Origin: JBDKLC01 sp040384865
Lineage (GTDB): Bacteria > Patescibacteriota > Minisyncoccia > Phycocordibacterales > CAIZLB01
Assembly (NCBI GenBank): GCA_040384865.1
Contig: JAZKIM010000004.1
Coordinates: 62,001 to 126,000, forward strand
Reading direction: 5' to 3'
DNA: 64,000 bases
The notes under the pieces were generated by a model. That model was not told where the DNA came from. It did no database searches and was given only the letters and a program-made list of their open reading frames with translations. The position numbers and the translations under genes are program-made. Positions 1 through 7,704 of the stretch are shown in pieces; positions within the stretch are counted from its first letter, which is position 1; each line of letters starts with the position of its first letter.

Positions 1-653
1 CATTGCCTTTTTATAAACATCATATCGACATGATTATAGCTACGCACCCTGATGCCGATCATATCGGTGGACTTCCAAAAGTTGTAGAGAGATACAGTCC
101 TGAAGTTTTATTGGAGTCAGGAGTACATGCCAATACTTACATTGATCAATCACTGCAAAATATTGTTTCAGAGAAAAAGATACAAGTGCTTCGTGCAAGA
201 AAGGGAATGACAATTAAATTTGGTGCCAAAGATTTAAAACACATTCAACTGACATTACAGATCTTATTCCCTGATCGAAACGTTGATGACTGGATATCAA
301 AAACAAATGACGCATCAATTGTTGCACGATTAAGTTTCGGTAGAACATCATTCATACTTACTGGTGATTCGCCGATTGATATTGAACAGCATTTGGCGGT
401 AACCGGCGCACTTGGCCATGTAGATATATTAAAGGTTGGACACCATGGTTCGCGCACCTCTACTTCTGAAGAATTTGTTAAAGCACTTACTCCTTCGTTT
501 GCGGTTATCTCCGTCGGAAAGAAAAACAGATATGGCCATCCTCATCAGGAGGTGCTTCGTGTGTTGGAGAAAAACAAGGTGAAGGTTTTGAGGACTGATG
601 AACAAGGAAGAATTACGATTGAGAGTGATGGAGAAAAAATTATAGTAGATTAG
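1..653 (+). CDS. ComEC/Rec2-type metallo-beta-lactamase domain, 5' truncated by the window edge
   Basis: The reading frame is open from the first base, so the start lies outside the window. The visible 216 residues match the C-terminal metallo-beta-lactamase domain of ComEC/Rec2 competence proteins, which sit in the membrane and help bring single-stranded DNA into the cell. The metal motif reads THPDADHIGG, followed later by an LTGD segment and the HHGSRTSTS stretch, and the end has the ISVGKKNRYGHPHQEVL pattern typical of ComEC. No membrane part is visible. A free-standing MBL hydrolase cannot be excluded without the upstream sequence. It is convergent with rpmB, and the two genes share a hairpin at 672-701. 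Confidence 0.8.
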   Translation, partial: LPFYKHHIDMIIATHPDADHIGGLPKVVERYSPEVLLESGVHANTYIDQSLQNIVSEKKIQVLRARKGMTIKFGAKDLKHIQLTLQILFPDRNVDDWISKTNDASIVARLSFGRTSFILTGDSPIDIEQHLAVTGALGHVDILKVGHHGSRTSTSEEFVKALTPSFAVISVGKKNRYGHPHQEVLRVLEKNKVKVLRTDEQGRITIESDGEKIIVD

Positions 654-671
654 TTGTTAATCGTTTTTTAA

Positions 672-701
672 ACACCATGACCTTTTGGAGGTTCATGGTG
701 T
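672..701. terminator. bidirectional hairpin between the ComEC-type gene and rpmB
   Basis: A nine-base stem (ACACCATGA at 672-680 with TCATGGTGT at 693-701) has T-rich DNA on the right and A-rich DNA on the left. It sits between two convergent genes, so it can end transcription from both sides. Confidence 0.75.
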
Positions 702-722
702 AATCTTTTCTGAATTTAAGAT

Positions 723-965
723 TTAGATAATCCCAGCTTTCTTTAAAGTGGCGAAAGCCCCGTTCTTCTGGATAGTTTTAATAGCTTTAGTTGAAATTGT
801 GAGAGTGATGGTTTTTTTTAATTCAGGAATATACACCTTCTTTTTCTGAAGGTTTGGATACTTTCGAACCATACCTGTAGGGTTGAACTGAGTAGCACGA
901 GTACGGTTTGAGTAACCGCCTCCTCGGAGTGAACCTTTCTTAGTGATTGCGCATACTTTTGCCAT
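723..965 (-). CDS. rpmB: 50S ribosomal protein L28 (bL28)
   Basis: The product has 80 residues and begins MAKVCAITKKGSLRGG, with the RTRATQFNPTGMVRKYPNLQKKKVY core of bL28. It binds 23S rRNA in the large subunit. I chose the internal ATG at 965 because the family starts with MAxxC; an in-frame upstream ATG would only add four residues. The start context is GGAACACATG, without a Shine-Dalgarno sequence. It lies divergent from the M50 protease gene, 64 bases away. Confidence 0.93.
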   Translation of the reverse strand: MAKVCAITKKGSLRGGGYSNRTRATQFNPTGMVRKYPNLQKKKVYIPELKKTITLTISTKAIKTIQKNGAFATLKKAGII

Positions 966-1029
966 GTGTTCCAACATGCTATCATATTGTTTACGAAACG
1001 CAACTCTAAATTAATTTCCAACCAACCCA

Positions 1030-1638
1030 ATGACTGTTATTTTTTCAATCGCAATATTGGTCATTTCCATCGTTGTTCATGAGGTATCCCATGGTATAGC
1101 GGCTCTTTGGCAGGGTGATCCTACTTCTAAATATGCGGGCCGTCTCACTCTGAACCCTCTTAAACATATTGATCCAATAGGTTCTGTTCTTATTCCTGTT
1201 ATTTGTGCCTTGCTTCCGGGGGGTATTATGTTTGGTTGGGCAAAGCCGGTGCCTATAAATCCATATAACTTTAGAAACCCTCGATTAGGAGAGGCTATTG
1301 TTTCTTTTGCCGGTCCGCTCTCAAATATTACCATTGCCCTTATTTTTGGGCTTATCTTACGCTTTTATATAGGGGTTTTGCCAGAGGCAACTACCGCCAT
1401 TTTGGCAATCACTGTTATAACCAATCTCGTTCTAGCTATTTTCAATCTTGTTCCGGTACCACCCCTCGATGGTTCTAAGATCCTTCTATCCATCCTTCCC
1501 GATAGTATGGCTAATATAAAGGCTGTATTTGATCAGTACGGTATGTTTTTGGCTATTTTCTTCATATTCTTTCTCTGGCAGTACTTCACACCGCTCATAT
1601 ATATAGCATTCGGTGCGATCACAGGTCTCTCTTTTTAG
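1030..1638 (+). CDS. M50 family site-2 protease-like membrane metalloprotease
   Basis: The protein has 202 residues and about five hydrophobic segments. The zinc motif HEVSH is at residues 17-21 in the first membrane segment, and the second conserved M50 element, NLVPVPPLDGSKIL, lies in the C-terminal half. Members of this family cut substrates within the membrane. There is no PDZ domain, so it belongs to the short S2P homologues rather than to RseP. The substrate is unknown. The start is preceded by ACCAACCCA and not by a Shine-Dalgarno sequence. Confidence 0.88.
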   Translation: MTVIFSIAILVISIVVHEVSHGIAALWQGDPTSKYAGRLTLNPLKHIDPIGSVLIPVICALLPGGIMFGWAKPVPINPYNFRNPRLGEAIVSFAGPLSNITIALIFGLILRFYIGVLPEATTAILAITVITNLVLAIFNLVPVPPLDGSKILLSILPDSMANIKAVFDQYGMFLAIFFIFFLWQYFTPLIYIAFGAITGLSF

Positions 1639-1714
1639 TATTTGCAATATATAGATATATATAGTAATCTAGCCCTACTGTATTTTTGTTTTCAAAAAGG
1701 CAGAAAAATAAGAA

Positions 1715-2131
1715 ATGCCAACATTAAATCAACTCATCAAGAAGAATCGTTCTAAAACGAAGCGAAAGAGTAAGGCCATTGCCCTCACTCGTGGTTTTAA
1801 CGTTCTAAAGAACCGACCTATATTTTACAACTCTCCTTTTAAGCGAGGTGTATGTTCAAAGGTAACAACCAAAACTCCTCGAAAGCCTAACTCGGCTATT
1901 CGAAAGATTGCTCGAGTTCGACTTACAAACGGAATGGAGGTTACTGCGTACATTCCGGGTGAAGGTCACAATCTTCAGGAGCATTCAGTGGTACTCCTCC
2001 GAGGTGGACGAGTGAAAGATGTAGGTATTCGATATACTATTGTTCGAGGTAAGCTCGATACGGCTGGTGTCGAAAAGCGACGAAAGCAGCGATCAGCATA
2101 TGGTACAAAGCGACCGAAGGCTGCAAAGTAG
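1715..2131 (+). CDS. rpsL: 30S ribosomal protein S12 (uS12)
   Basis: The product has 138 residues and carries the decoding-centre signature KTPRKPNSAIRKIARV and the second conserved block VRYTIVRG-like (here IRYTIVRGKLD). S12 lines the A site and affects decoding accuracy. It forms a pair with rpsG downstream. fusA follows only after a 488-base gap with terminators, so the classical str operon is split here. The leader is A-rich and has no Shine-Dalgarno sequence. Arginine is mostly encoded by CGA. Confidence 0.97.
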   Translation: MPTLNQLIKKNRSKTKRKSKAIALTRGFNVLKNRPIFYNSPFKRGVCSKVTTKTPRKPNSAIRKIARVRLTNGMEVTAYIPGEGHNLQEHSVVLLRGGRVKDVGIRYTIVRGKLDTAGVEKRRKQRSAYGTKRPKAAK

Positions 2132-2222
2132 ACTCATACTATAGAGTAAGTATTTCGTGAAGCGACGAGATAACTGAAGAAAATCTATAGAAAAATTATT
2201 ACCGAATTAATTAAATAAAGAA

Positions 2223-2693
2223 ATGCGACGAAAAGTAAAAAATCGAAATATTGTAACAGCAGAGTCTAAATACAACTCTGATGTTTTGGCTAAGTTCATA
2301 AACTATTGTATGTACGACGGAAAGAAGGAAACGGCGCGACGAGTAGTATACGGAGCACTTGAAACTATCAAGGAAAAATCAAAAACAGAAAATCCAATTG
2401 AAATTTTCGATACAGCTATGAAGAACGCCGGTCCTGCTGTTGAAGTTCGATCACGACGAGTCGGTGGGGCTAACTACCAGGTGCCTCGAGAGGTTCGACC
2501 AGAACGACGCTCATACCTCGCTATGCGATGGATTATCGATGCAGCTCGAGCTAAGAAGGGAAAGGCTATGCATATTAAGCTTGCTGACGAATTGATTGCA
2601 GCTGCAAACAACGAAGGTGAAGCTATCAAGAAGCGAGATAACACTCACAAGATGGCTGAAGCTAACAAGGCTTTTGCTCACTTTGCTTGGTAA
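2223..2693 (+). CDS. rpsG: 30S ribosomal protein S7 (uS7)
   Basis: The 156-residue product matches uS7 over its whole length, with the conserved EVRSRRVGGANYQVPREVRP segment split across the middle and the RWIIDAARAKKGK helix after it. S7 organises the head of the small subunit. It follows rpsL after a 91-base AT-rich gap, and a strong terminator comes directly after its stop. Confidence 0.97.
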   Translation: MRRKVKNRNIVTAESKYNSDVLAKFINYCMYDGKKETARRVVYGALETIKEKSKTENPIEIFDTAMKNAGPAVEVRSRRVGGANYQVPREVRPERRSYLAMRWIIDAARAKKGKAMHIKLADELIAAANNEGEAIKKRDNTHKMAEANKAFAHFAW

Positions 2694-2702
2694 TTTAAGT
2701 TA

Positions 2703-2743
2703 CACGTAACAAAAAAGAGCTCCGAGAGGGGCTTTTTTGTTAC
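2703..2743 (+). terminator. intrinsic terminator after rpsG
   Basis: An inverted repeat pairs GTAACAAAAAAGAGC with GGGGCTTTTTTGTTAC and includes a T6 run in the 3' arm. It separates rpsL-rpsG from fusA. Confidence 0.85.
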
Positions 2744-2783
2744 GGCCTATCAAGAAATATTCCTTATGCACTTGGTAATTCAA

Positions 2784-2806
2784 AAAGGCCCTACGGAGGG
2801 CCCTTT
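2784..2806 (-). terminator. intrinsic terminator of the 57-residue gene
   Basis: Read on the minus strand, AAAGGGCCCT and AGGGCCTTTTT pair around a short CCG loop and end in a T run. It lies 18 bases downstream of the stop of the small minus-strand gene at 2824-2997. Confidence 0.8.
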
Positions 2807-2823
2807 GAAGATTACCGATTGGC

Positions 2824-2997
2824 TTATTCACCTCGATCCCTTCGAATTTGTGCGACAATTTGTCGCATTTTCCAGCGACTCCTTTCAGATATTTCCCTAG
2901 CTTCGGCAACGCTAGATCGCATCTCGATGATGATTGCCCGCAGTTTCTCTTCTTGTTCCTTTGTCGGGGGACTGCCGATATAAACTTTAGCTGACAT
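2824..2997 (-). CDS. small hypothetical protein, 57 residues
   Basis: A short charged protein starts MSAKVYIGSPPTKEQEEKL and ends VAQIRRDRGE. It is mostly helical in character and rich in Glu and Arg. It resembles no family I know. Support that it is real: one of the few perfect Shine-Dalgarno sequences in the window (AGAAGGAGGTAAC directly before the ATG), the mixed amino-acid composition of a soluble helical protein, and a private terminator just after the stop. It lies alone between rpsG and fusA on the opposite strand. Confidence 0.7.
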   Translation of the reverse strand: MSAKVYIGSPPTKEQEEKLRAIIIEMRSSVAEAREISERSRWKMRQIVAQIRRDRGE

Positions 2998-3045
2998 GTT
3001 ACCTCCTTCTGCTTATAACACTAACACACAATGATTTGCCTTAAA

Positions 3046-3086
3046 AATGCTAAATAAAGGCATTGCCAATGCCCTTATTTAATGCT
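3046..3086. other. inverted repeat upstream of fusA
   Basis: AAATAAAGGCAT and ATGCCCTTATTT can pair around a small central loop. It lies about 100 bases before the fusA start and about 50 bases before the start of the small minus-strand gene. It could be an operator or a leader hairpin. Its role cannot be decided from sequence. Confidence 0.45.
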
Positions 3087-3181
3087 ATTTTACCCATACG
3101 ACTTTTAGTCTCTCTTTTAGCCTATAGTCGGTGCATTATTAACTCGCGGCGTTTGCCGCATATTTATTCAATAAATTATTT

Positions 3182-5326
3182 ATGAATCGAGATTATCCAT
3201 TAGAGAAAGTAAGAAACTTCGGTATCATTGCCCACATTGATGCTGGTAAGACAACTACGTCTGAACGTATTCTTTACTACACCGGTATGTCACACAAGAT
3301 TGGTGAAGTGCACGAAGGAGAGGCGACGACCGATTGGATGGAACAGGAAAAGGAGCGAGGTATTACAATTACCGCCGCTGCCATCACATGTTTCTGGAGT
3401 CCTACCTACATGGGTACAGACAAATCTCAAATGCACCGATTCAATATCATCGACACTCCAGGCCACGTGGACTTCACGGTAGAAGTGGAGCGATCTCTTA
3501 AAGTTCTTGACGGAGGTGTTGTGGTATTCGACGGTGTTGCTGGTGTAGAACCACAGTCAGAAACAGTATGGAGGCAGGCTGACAAGTATAATGTTCCTCG
3601 AGTCTGCTTTATTAATAAGCTTGATCGAACAGGAGCATCTTTCGAACGATCATACGCATCTATTCTTAGTCGATTGAACAAAAATGCTGTTCGAATGCAG
3701 CTTCCTATTGGTTTCGAGGGTGATTTCGAAGCTGTTGTAGATCTACTTACGATGAAGGCATACTATTTCGAGGGTGATATGGGTAGCACTGTGGTTGAAA
3801 AAGAAATTCCAGCAGACTTGGTTGCAGATGCTACAAAGTATCGAGCTGAATTGGTTGAAAAAATTGTCGAGTTCGAAGATTCAATGATGAACGCGTATCT
3901 TGAAGGAAAGACAGATTTTGCAATCTCAGAACTTAAAGCCGCTCTTCGAAAGGGTGTTATTGCCGGAAAGATTTTTCCAGTATTTACTGGTTCTGCCTTG
4001 AAGAACAAGGGTACTCAGCTTATTCTCGATGCTGTTGTCGACTATCTTCCGTCTCCACTCGATGTTCCTCCAGTAAAAGGTATTGATCCAAACACGAACG
4101 AAGAGATTGTTCGACATGCTTCTGACGAAGAGCCATTTGCTGCGCTTGCATTCAAACTTCAGACAGACCCGTTTGTCGGACAACTCACTTTCTTCCGTGT
4201 GTACTCAGGTACTATTGAAGCAGGCTCATATATATATAACTCAACGACGGGAAACAAAGAAAGACTTGGTCGAATTGTGCGACTTCAGGCGAACAAGCGG
4301 GAAGAGGTGAAGAAAGTATACTCTGGTGAAATTGCCGCTGCGGTGGGTCTCAAAGAAGCAAAAACATCTCATACTTTTTGTGATGAAAACAAGCCAATTG
4401 TTCTTGATCCAATTAAGTTTGCGGAACCAGTAGTATCACTTCGAATTGAACCGAAGACAAAAGCAGATCAGGAAAAGATGGGAGGCGCGCTTAAGAAGCT
4501 TGGCGATGAAGATCCAACATTCCGAATTTCATCAAATCCTGAAACAGGTGAAACTATCATTTCGGGTATGGGTGAACTCCATCTTGAGATTATGGTTGAT
4601 CGAATGAAGCGCGAGTTCGCTGTTGAAGCAAACGTTGGAAAGCCACAGGTGGCATATCGAGAAACAATTCTCGGCGAAGCAGAGGAAGAATATAAATATA
4701 TTAAGCAGTCCGGAGGTAAGGGTCAGTATGGTCATGTGCGACTGAAGCTTAAGAAACTTGAGCCATGGGAAGAAGGAAAGAAGATCCCGAAGAATGTACA
4801 CCGAGACGAAACATTTGAATTCATCGATTCTATCAAAGGAGGTGTTATTCCGATTGAGTTCATCCCTGCTGTAGAAAAGGGCGTGCGAGAAGCAATGGAA
4901 CGAGGTATCGTTGCGGGCTTTCCAATGGTGGGCATCTCTTGTGAACTTCTTTTCGGTTCATATCATGATGTTGACTCATCTGAAATCGCCTATAAAATTG
5001 CTGCATCTCAGGCTTTCCAGGCAGGTGCCAAGCGAGCCCGACCGGTTATTCTTGAACCTATCATGAAAGTGGAATGTGTTATGCCGGAACAGTTCATGGG
5101 TGATGTTACTGGCTCTCTTTCATCTAAGCGAGGACAGATTGAAGGTATGGAAGATAGAGGTTTGAACAAGGTGATCAAGGCGACTGTACCTTTGTCAGAA
5201 ATGTTTGGTTACACAACTGATATTCGATCTATGACACAGGGTCGAGGTTCTATGACAATGGAATTTGATCACTATGACGTGGTACCACCAAATGTAGAGA
5301 AGACTATTGCAGAGTCTAGAAAATAA
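3182..5326 (+). CDS. fusA: translation elongation factor G
   Basis: The product has 714 residues, normal for EF-G. It shows the GTPase motifs AHIDAGKT (residues 17-24), the switch-I segment EKERGITITAAA, DTPGHVDF and NKLD, then domain II to V sequence including GMGELHLEIMVDRMKREF and the final GYTTDIRSMTQGRGS block. EF-G drives translocation of tRNA and mRNA on the ribosome. The ATG follows an AT-rich leader with no Shine-Dalgarno sequence. Terminators on both sides show that it is transcribed apart from rpsL-rpsG and from tuf. Confidence 0.98.
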   Translation: MNRDYPLEKVRNFGIIAHIDAGKTTTSERILYYTGMSHKIGEVHEGEATTDWMEQEKERGITITAAAITCFWSPTYMGTDKSQMHRFNIIDTPGHVDFTVEVERSLKVLDGGVVVFDGVAGVEPQSETVWRQADKYNVPRVCFINKLDRTGASFERSYASILSRLNKNAVRMQLPIGFEGDFEAVVDLLTMKAYYFEGDMGSTVVEKEIPADLVADATKYRAELVEKIVEFEDSMMNAYLEGKTDFAISELKAALRKGVIAGKIFPVFTGSALKNKGTQLILDAVVDYLPSPLDVPPVKGIDPNTNEEIVRHASDEEPFAALAFKLQTDPFVGQLTFFRVYSGTIEAGSYIYNSTTGNKERLGRIVRLQANKREEVKKVYSGEIAAAVGLKEAKTSHTFCDENKPIVLDPIKFAEPVVSLRIEPKTKADQEKMGGALKKLGDEDPTFRISSNPETGETIISGMGELHLEIMVDRMKREFAVEANVGKPQVAYRETILGEAEEEYKYIKQSGGKGQYGHVRLKLKKLEPWEEGKKIPKNVHRDETFEFIDSIKGGVIPIEFIPAVEKGVREAMERGIVAGFPMVGISCELLFGSYHDVDSSEIAYKIAASQAFQAGAKRARPVILEPIMKVECVMPEQFMGDVTGSLSSKRGQIEGMEDRGLNKVIKATVPLSEMFGYTTDIRSMTQGRGSMTMEFDHYDVVPPNVEKTIAESRK

Positions 5327-5339
5327 ATAAAAATATTTC

Positions 5340-5386
5340 TTAGAAAAAACACTCATACCAAGAGCGGTAGGGGTGTTTTTTCTAAG
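5340..5386 (+). terminator. intrinsic terminator after fusA
   Basis: The arms TTAGAAAAAACACT and GGGTGTTTTTTCTAA form a long stem that includes a T6 run, 14 bases after the fusA stop. Confidence 0.85.
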
Positions 5387-5442
5387 CACACTCCTGATCT
5401 ATTTGCGAAAGATTCCACTCGCGTGGTAGGCTTCGGTAAGCT

Positions 5443-5637
5443 ATGCTCACACTCATTCTGCATGCGGATCTCTTGAGATCGGCTAATCAAACGGAAAGGC
5501 TTTACAGAGTGATAGAGGGTTTGGATGAAACATTCCTTTTGACCTCTGATCTTGCTGCTCTTAAGAAAAAAGGGCAACCATTTCAGATAATCAAAAGTGA
5601 AAAGTATTATCGCAAGCATCTCCATCAGGCCTTGTAA
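5443..5637 (+). CDS. small hypothetical protein, 64 residues
   Basis: The predicted protein starts MLTLILHADLLRSANQ and has a basic C-terminal part (KSEKYYRKHLHQAL). I recognise no domain. It lies alone between the fusA terminator and a strong terminator at 5644-5676, which implies a separate transcript here. The upstream region has only a weak purine stretch (GGTAAG). The opposite strand also has an open frame, but its composition is less protein-like. Confidence 0.45.
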   Translation: MLTLILHADLLRSANQTERLYRVIEGLDETFLLTSDLAALKKKGQPFQIIKSEKYYRKHLHQAL

Positions 5638-5643
5638 GTATTT

Positions 5644-5676
5644 CAGCGCGCCCGTTAAGGCGCGCTGTACTTTTTA
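5644..5676 (+). terminator. intrinsic terminator after the 64-residue ORF
   Basis: The arms CAGCGCGCC and GGCGCGCTG form a GC-rich stem followed by TACTTTTTAT. It begins seven bases after the stop of the small ORF. Confidence 0.8.
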
Positions 5677-5692
5677 TAAAAAATGGATATTA

Positions 5693-5733
5693 AAAACACC
5701 CTGCGCGGTTCAATTCCGCGCAGGGTGTTTTTG
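5693..5733. terminator. bidirectional intrinsic terminator
   Basis: AAAAACACCCTGCGCGG pairs with CCGCGCAGGGTGTTTTT. The A and T runs on both sides allow it to work in either direction. It lies just downstream of the minus-strand gene at 5744-6223. Confidence 0.88.
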
Positions 5734-5743
5734 ATGAATGTTG

Positions 5744-6223
5744 TTAGAGGAGCGTTTTGGCGATACCTGCCCATCCGTTTTCTACGCGGTGGACGGCTTG
5801 ATGGCAGCGTCTTGTTTTCGACGGCTGCTTGGTGGACATGATGTACAAAGTTCCGACCACAGGGAGTTTGTCGGCGATATCTTCCCGCGTAAGGAGAGCG
5901 TGTGTTACGCCAATGCGGTGAAGGTCAGCGCTGATCGTTCCGACCCTATAAAATCGAAGGTCCGCCGGTTTCATCCCGCTTAAACGCAAGATGTCAGATG
6001 TTTCAACCCATCGACGATCGTACGGTTCTTTTCCTTTGGCTCCGATGAGTAGCACTCGATTGAAGCACCGGTTTGCGACGATTTGACGAAGGAAACAAAA
6101 TGCTCCGCTAGTGGCGCGCCGACCTTTCGAACGGGGATTGTACACGGCGGAATGATGGCTCATTTCACTCGGGGAAATGATGGGGCCATCAAGGAAGACG
6201 GCAAGGATTTTCGGTATTTTCAT
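5744..6223 (-). CDS. hypothetical protein, weak resemblance to HAD-like proteins
   Basis: The 159-residue reading starts MKIPKILAVFLDGPIISPSE. The early VFLDG segment and the later HALLTREDIADKLP segment vaguely recall the first strand and last motif of HAD-superfamily hydrolases, but the usual second catalytic Asp (DxD) is missing. I therefore do not assign a function. A longer frame begins 21 codons upstream, but those residues look unlike protein. The Arg codons are more mixed (CGC, CGG, CGT) than in the ribosomal genes. Confidence 0.6.
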   Translation of the reverse strand: MKIPKILAVFLDGPIISPSEMSHHSAVYNPRSKGRRATSGAFCFLRQIVANRCFNRVLLIGAKGKEPYDRRWVETSDILRLSGMKPADLRFYRVGTISADLHRIGVTHALLTREDIADKLPVVGTLYIMSTKQPSKTRRCHQAVHRVENGWAGIAKTLL

Positions 6224-6323
6224 AACTTTTCTAAGGGGTTCTTTTTGGTTGGGGTGGTTGTTTTTGGTCTGATAGAAAATATACATTAAAATCCTTAAAA
6301 TAAAAGTCTCGTAGTTTTTGTTA

Positions 6324-6329
6324 TATACT
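6324..6329 (+). promoter_or_regulatory. -10 box of a probable leaderless transcript (tyrA-like)
   Basis: TATACT lies three bases before one ATG (6333) and nine bases before the next (6339). This spacing leaves no room for a ribosome-binding site and favours a leaderless start at 6339. Confidence 0.5.
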
Positions 6330-6338
6330 TGGATGAAT

Positions 6339-7100
6339 ATGAAGATAGTTATTATTGGCGGAACTGGGGGAATGGGGAAATCTCTTATGAGGTTTTTTCA
6401 TTCCAAAAAGATTACTACCAAGGCAATCGGCCGAGCCACACTTACACCAGCTATTCATTTGCGATCTGCTGATATCGTTGTCATCTCCGTTCCAAGCAGA
6501 GCGTTATCCTACGCGGTTAATCTTTTGTCTGGAATAGATTTATCAAAGAAACTCATCGTAAGTCTTGGATCAATCATGACTCATGATCAAGGGGTTCTTA
6601 AGGGCCTCTCGGCGCCAGTTTTGCATCTCCATCAGTTGTTTGGTCCGCAAGTATATCCTTTTACACATCAGCGAATGATAGTTTCCGGTGCTACCAAACA
6701 GCCCTTTTCAAGATTTCTTCTTTCCTTGTTCAAAAAGGACAACGTCTCCATTCAGGTATTAAAGCTCTCTGAGCATGATAAGTTGATGGCTTCAGTTCAA
6801 GCTCTTTCTCAGTTTTCGACCATATCTTTAGGCAAAACCCTATCGGAATCAGGCAATTCGATGAAAAAACTTAAAAATGGAGCCTCTGTTACTTTTAACA
6901 TGAGTATGGAGGTGATATGTAGAATTATGGCTCAAAAGGCTGATTTGTGGGCTTTTTTGCAGTTTGAGAACCCTTTTGCTTTAAAGGTTATGGAGAAACA
7001 CTTAAAAAATGTTCAGTTAATGATAAATATGGCTAAGAATAAGGATTATAAAAAATTTGAGCAATTTTTTAATAAAACAGCAAAATTTTGGATTAATTAA
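6339..7100 (+). CDS. prephenate dehydrogenase-like NAD(P)-binding protein
   Basis: The product starts MKIVIIGGTGGMGKSLMRFF, a clear N-terminal Rossmann dinucleotide-binding motif (GGTGGMG). It continues with the IVVISVPSRAL and IVSLGSIMT segments found in TyrA-type prephenate and arogenate dehydrogenases. These make 4-hydroxyphenylpyruvate or tyrosine precursors from prephenate. At about 253 residues it is close to the short TyrA catalytic core and has no regulatory ACT domain. A chorismate mutase gene follows 18 bases later, which supplies prephenate and supports the call. I start it at 6339; 6333 is also possible. Confidence 0.8.
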   Translation: MKIVIIGGTGGMGKSLMRFFHSKKITTKAIGRATLTPAIHLRSADIVVISVPSRALSYAVNLLSGIDLSKKLIVSLGSIMTHDQGVLKGLSAPVLHLHQLFGPQVYPFTHQRMIVSGATKQPFSRFLLSLFKKDNVSIQVLKLSEHDKLMASVQALSQFSTISLGKTLSESGNSMKKLKNGASVTFNMSMEVICRIMAQKADLWAFLQFENPFALKVMEKHLKNVQLMINMAKNKDYKKFEQFFNKTAKFWIN

Positions 7101-7118
7101 TATTAAACGCTTAATTAT

Positions 7119-7400
7119 ATGAATGAATTAGAATTTTTACGAGAAAGAATTAATCAAATAGATTCTGGTTTAATCGACCTACTGTCCGATAGGTTGTGGA
7201 TTATTAAAGAAGTGGCTGAATATAAGGCTAAAAACAACCTTCCGATATATCAACCAGAGCGAGAAGTTGAAGTTTTCAGTAGGTTACGAGCCTTGTCAGA
7301 TCAAAAGGGCCTTGATTATGCATATATAGAGCCTCTTTTTAAATTGATCATTAAAAATTCAAGAGAGATTCAGGAAGGGAAGATAAAAAACATAGTCTAG
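7119..7400 (+). CDS. chorismate mutase, AroQ type
   Basis: This 93-residue all-helical protein matches the AroQ fold: ELEFLRERINQIDSGLIDLL, SDRLWIIKEVAEYKAKN and PIYQPEREVEVFSRL contain the helix-1 Arg, the Lys and the Arg/Glu positions used to bind chorismate. It converts chorismate to prephenate. It is monofunctional and lies next to the tyrA-like gene, so the two form a short tyrosine/phenylalanine branch. aroB for the common pathway lies far away at 60024. Confidence 0.88.
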   Translation: MNELEFLRERINQIDSGLIDLLSDRLWIIKEVAEYKAKNNLPIYQPEREVEVFSRLRALSDQKGLDYAYIEPLFKLIIKNSREIQEGKIKNIV

Positions 7401-7434
7401 TTATGCTTCTATAAAGGTCAATCTCGAATTTTAG

Positions 7435-7462
7435 TTGACATTGCTAGATGATTTGCTAATAT
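7435..7462 (+). promoter_or_regulatory. strong extended -10 promoter upstream of tuf
   Basis: TTGACA (7435-7440), a 16-base spacer and TAATAT (7457-7462) preceded by TGC form a near-consensus sigma-70 promoter. It would start transcription near 7469 and give a leader of about 235 bases before tuf. Confidence 0.8.
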
Positions 7463-7469
7463 CACCAGT

Positions 7470-7490
7470 ACGCGTTTTCGCGTTTTTTTG
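7470..7490 (+). other. short terminator-like hairpin at the 5' end of the tuf transcript
   Basis: ACGCG-TTTT-CGCGT followed by seven T forms a minimal intrinsic-terminator shape right at the predicted transcription start. It may stabilise the 5' end or act as an attenuator. The rest of 7491-7704 has no convincing gene; a 64-codon frame starting at 7435 overlaps the promoter and is rejected. Confidence 0.5.
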
Positions 7491-7704
7491 TCAGGCATCT
7501 TGGCTCTCGTTTGGAAATATATTGAGGCACATACATAGTAGACAGCGTGAGTTTTCTACTAACATCAAAGCCACTCTCTTTCACAACACCGAGGACAAAG
7601 CACTGTCGACAAAATTTTATCAAAAATAATTAAATTACGGCTTATTTGCTAGCTATAAGGCAATCTCGCGCTCTTATAGGTGGTAACTAATCCGCTCCAA
7701 ATAT

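Noticed and set aside
5353..5625. 90-codon minus-strand frame between fusA and the next terminator
   Set aside because: It runs through the fusA terminator stem and its composition is not protein-like; the plus-strand 64-codon frame with a downstream terminator is the better candidate.
7435..7629. Possible 64-codon gene upstream of tuf
   Set aside because: It starts inside a near-consensus promoter and runs through a terminator-like hairpin; its composition is not protein-like.
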